54,811 nt of DNA, taken from Lentimicrobiaceae bacterium. Its GTDB lineage: Bacteria > Bacteroidota > Bacteroidia > Bacteroidales > F082. This document shows positions 54,402 to 54,811 of this stretch, piece after piece. The first letter of the stretch is position 1. Each line of letters starts with the position of its first letter. The position numbers and the translations under genes were made by a program. A model generated the notes under the pieces. That model was not told the origin of the DNA. It saw only the letters and a program-made list of their open reading frames with translations, and ran no database searches. The stretch covers positions 1 to 54,811 of the forward strand of contig JAISHW010000030.1 of the NCBI GenBank assembly GCA_031262365.1, in the 5' to 3' direction.

Positions 54402-54811
54402 TTACATACTTTTTGCAGGTAACTCCGGAAGGACGAGGCGGAAGCCTAAATTGAGGTTGCGATAACTCGGCGCGCTGCCGGAGCGATTGGCAACGCGGCA
54501 GCCCGACGCATTGTAGGCCCAGCTGCCGCCGCGATACACGCGGTAAGAGCCTTGTGACGAACCTTGCGGATTCGTTTGCGGTACGGCAGGATAAGCTCCA
54601 TACCGGTCGCTGCACCATTCCCATACATTGCCGTTCATGTCGTAAATGCCCAGCTCGTTAGCTTTCTTTTCTCCAACGGGATGGGTGGTATTGTTGCTAT
54701 TTTCACTGTACCAAGCTACCTCGTCAATGGTGTTGCTTCCACTATACATAGTCTGCGAACTCGCATTGTTTCCTCCGCGAGCGGCATACTCCCACTCGGC
54801 TTCGGTAGGCA
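54402..54811 (-). CDS. SUMF1/formylglycine-generating-enzyme domain protein, 5' end cut by window edge
   Basis: The minus-strand frame is open to the right edge; about 135 C-terminal residues are visible. It carries LPTEAEWEYAARGG at the cut end, then EVAWYSENSNNTTHPVGEKK, GIYDMNGNVWEWCSDRYG, YRVYRGGSWAYNASGCRVAN and NLNLGFRLVLPE. This is the C-terminal half of a SUMF1-type C-type-lectin-like domain. The true formylglycine-generating enzyme has a pair of active-site cysteines in this region, but only one Cys (GCRVANRS) is seen. It may be one of the many SUMF1-domain proteins with other roles. The gene ends against a repeat-rich stretch. Confidence 0.85.
   Translation of the reverse strand, partial: PTEAEWEYAARGGNNASSQTMYSGSNTIDEVAWYSENSNNTTHPVGEKKANELGIYDMNGNVWEWCSDRYGAYPAVPQTNPQGSSQGSYRVYRGGSWAYNASGCRVANRSGSAPSYRNLNLGFRLVLPELPAKSM

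Noticed and set aside
1-54811. CRISPR arrays, tRNA, rRNA, integrase or transposase genes
   Set aside because: No regularly spaced direct repeats, no cloverleaf-like stretches that I could recognise in the intergenic gaps, and no recombinase motifs in any convincing frame.

Overview
This window looks like a chromosomal segment of a member of the Bacteroidota, most likely order Bacteroidales. It has low G+C and several small families typical of that phylum (DUF4293, DUF4295, DUF3078, DUF5606). It also carries a fused formimidoyltransferase-cyclodeaminase, a Rho factor with a long disordered insert, and surface-type lipoproteins. Many starts are preceded by the Bacteroidota -7 box TAnnTTTG rather than by Shine-Dalgarno sequences. 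I made these assignments by reading translations and motifs; no database search was run.

Layout, left to right. At 1-690 is an accessory fringe: a DUF3990-type ADP-ribosyltransferase-like gene cut by the window edge, and a dead tail of a KilA-N-type protein. At 693-13602 is a minus-strand housekeeping block: TPR protein, LolD-like ATPase, DnaB, RimO, FtsY, DUF4295, L33, two histidine-degradation enzymes (FtcD, HutI) and Rho. At 13920-18654 are a DUF4293 membrane protein, a phosphodiesterase, DUF3078, a periplasmic TonB-C protein, RlmB, L19 and TrmD. At 18816-20841 are a GT-C membrane glycosyltransferase and a thioredoxin lipoprotein. At 20983-29727 is a four-gene glycogen cluster: debranching enzyme, GT4, GH57, and a 1407-residue glycogen synthase (GT3)-alpha-glucan phosphorylase (GT35) fusion. 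At 29950-34468 are an MscS channel and an overlapping operon of LTA-synthase-like enzyme, lipid kinase and SUI1/YciH. At 34624-36761 is a plus-strand cassette of two surface-type lipoproteins around a beta-barrel. At 37103-42950 are UvrA, lytic transglycosylase, RfbC and dihydrolipoyl dehydrogenase. At 43415-49905 are small acidic, TPR, zinc-ribbon, Nif3, PyrD, DUF5606 and DnaJ/TerB genes. Pyruvate phosphate dikinase, a broken pirin gene and the end of a SUMF1-domain gene close the window.

The most unusual content is in small repetitive elements. A 101-bp element with imperfect terminal inverted repeats and a TA target duplication (Tc1/mariner/IS630 style) interrupts the pirin gene; removing it restores the reading frame exactly. 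A separate family of about 121 bp, with ends GGGAGCTTCTAAAAAT in inverted orientation, occurs three times (20856, 47192, 54112). A tandem pair of hairpin repeats at 36938-37138 runs into uvrA and supplies its last codons. In three core genes (dnaB, ftsY, rlmB) a perfect TAnnTTTG box ends exactly 4 nt before the chosen ATG, which suggests leaderless or nearly leaderless transcripts.

Functionally this is mostly core information processing and envelope maintenance plus a glycogen turnover module. I see no CRISPR array, rRNA, tRNA, integrase or transposase gene, and no complete multigene defence system.
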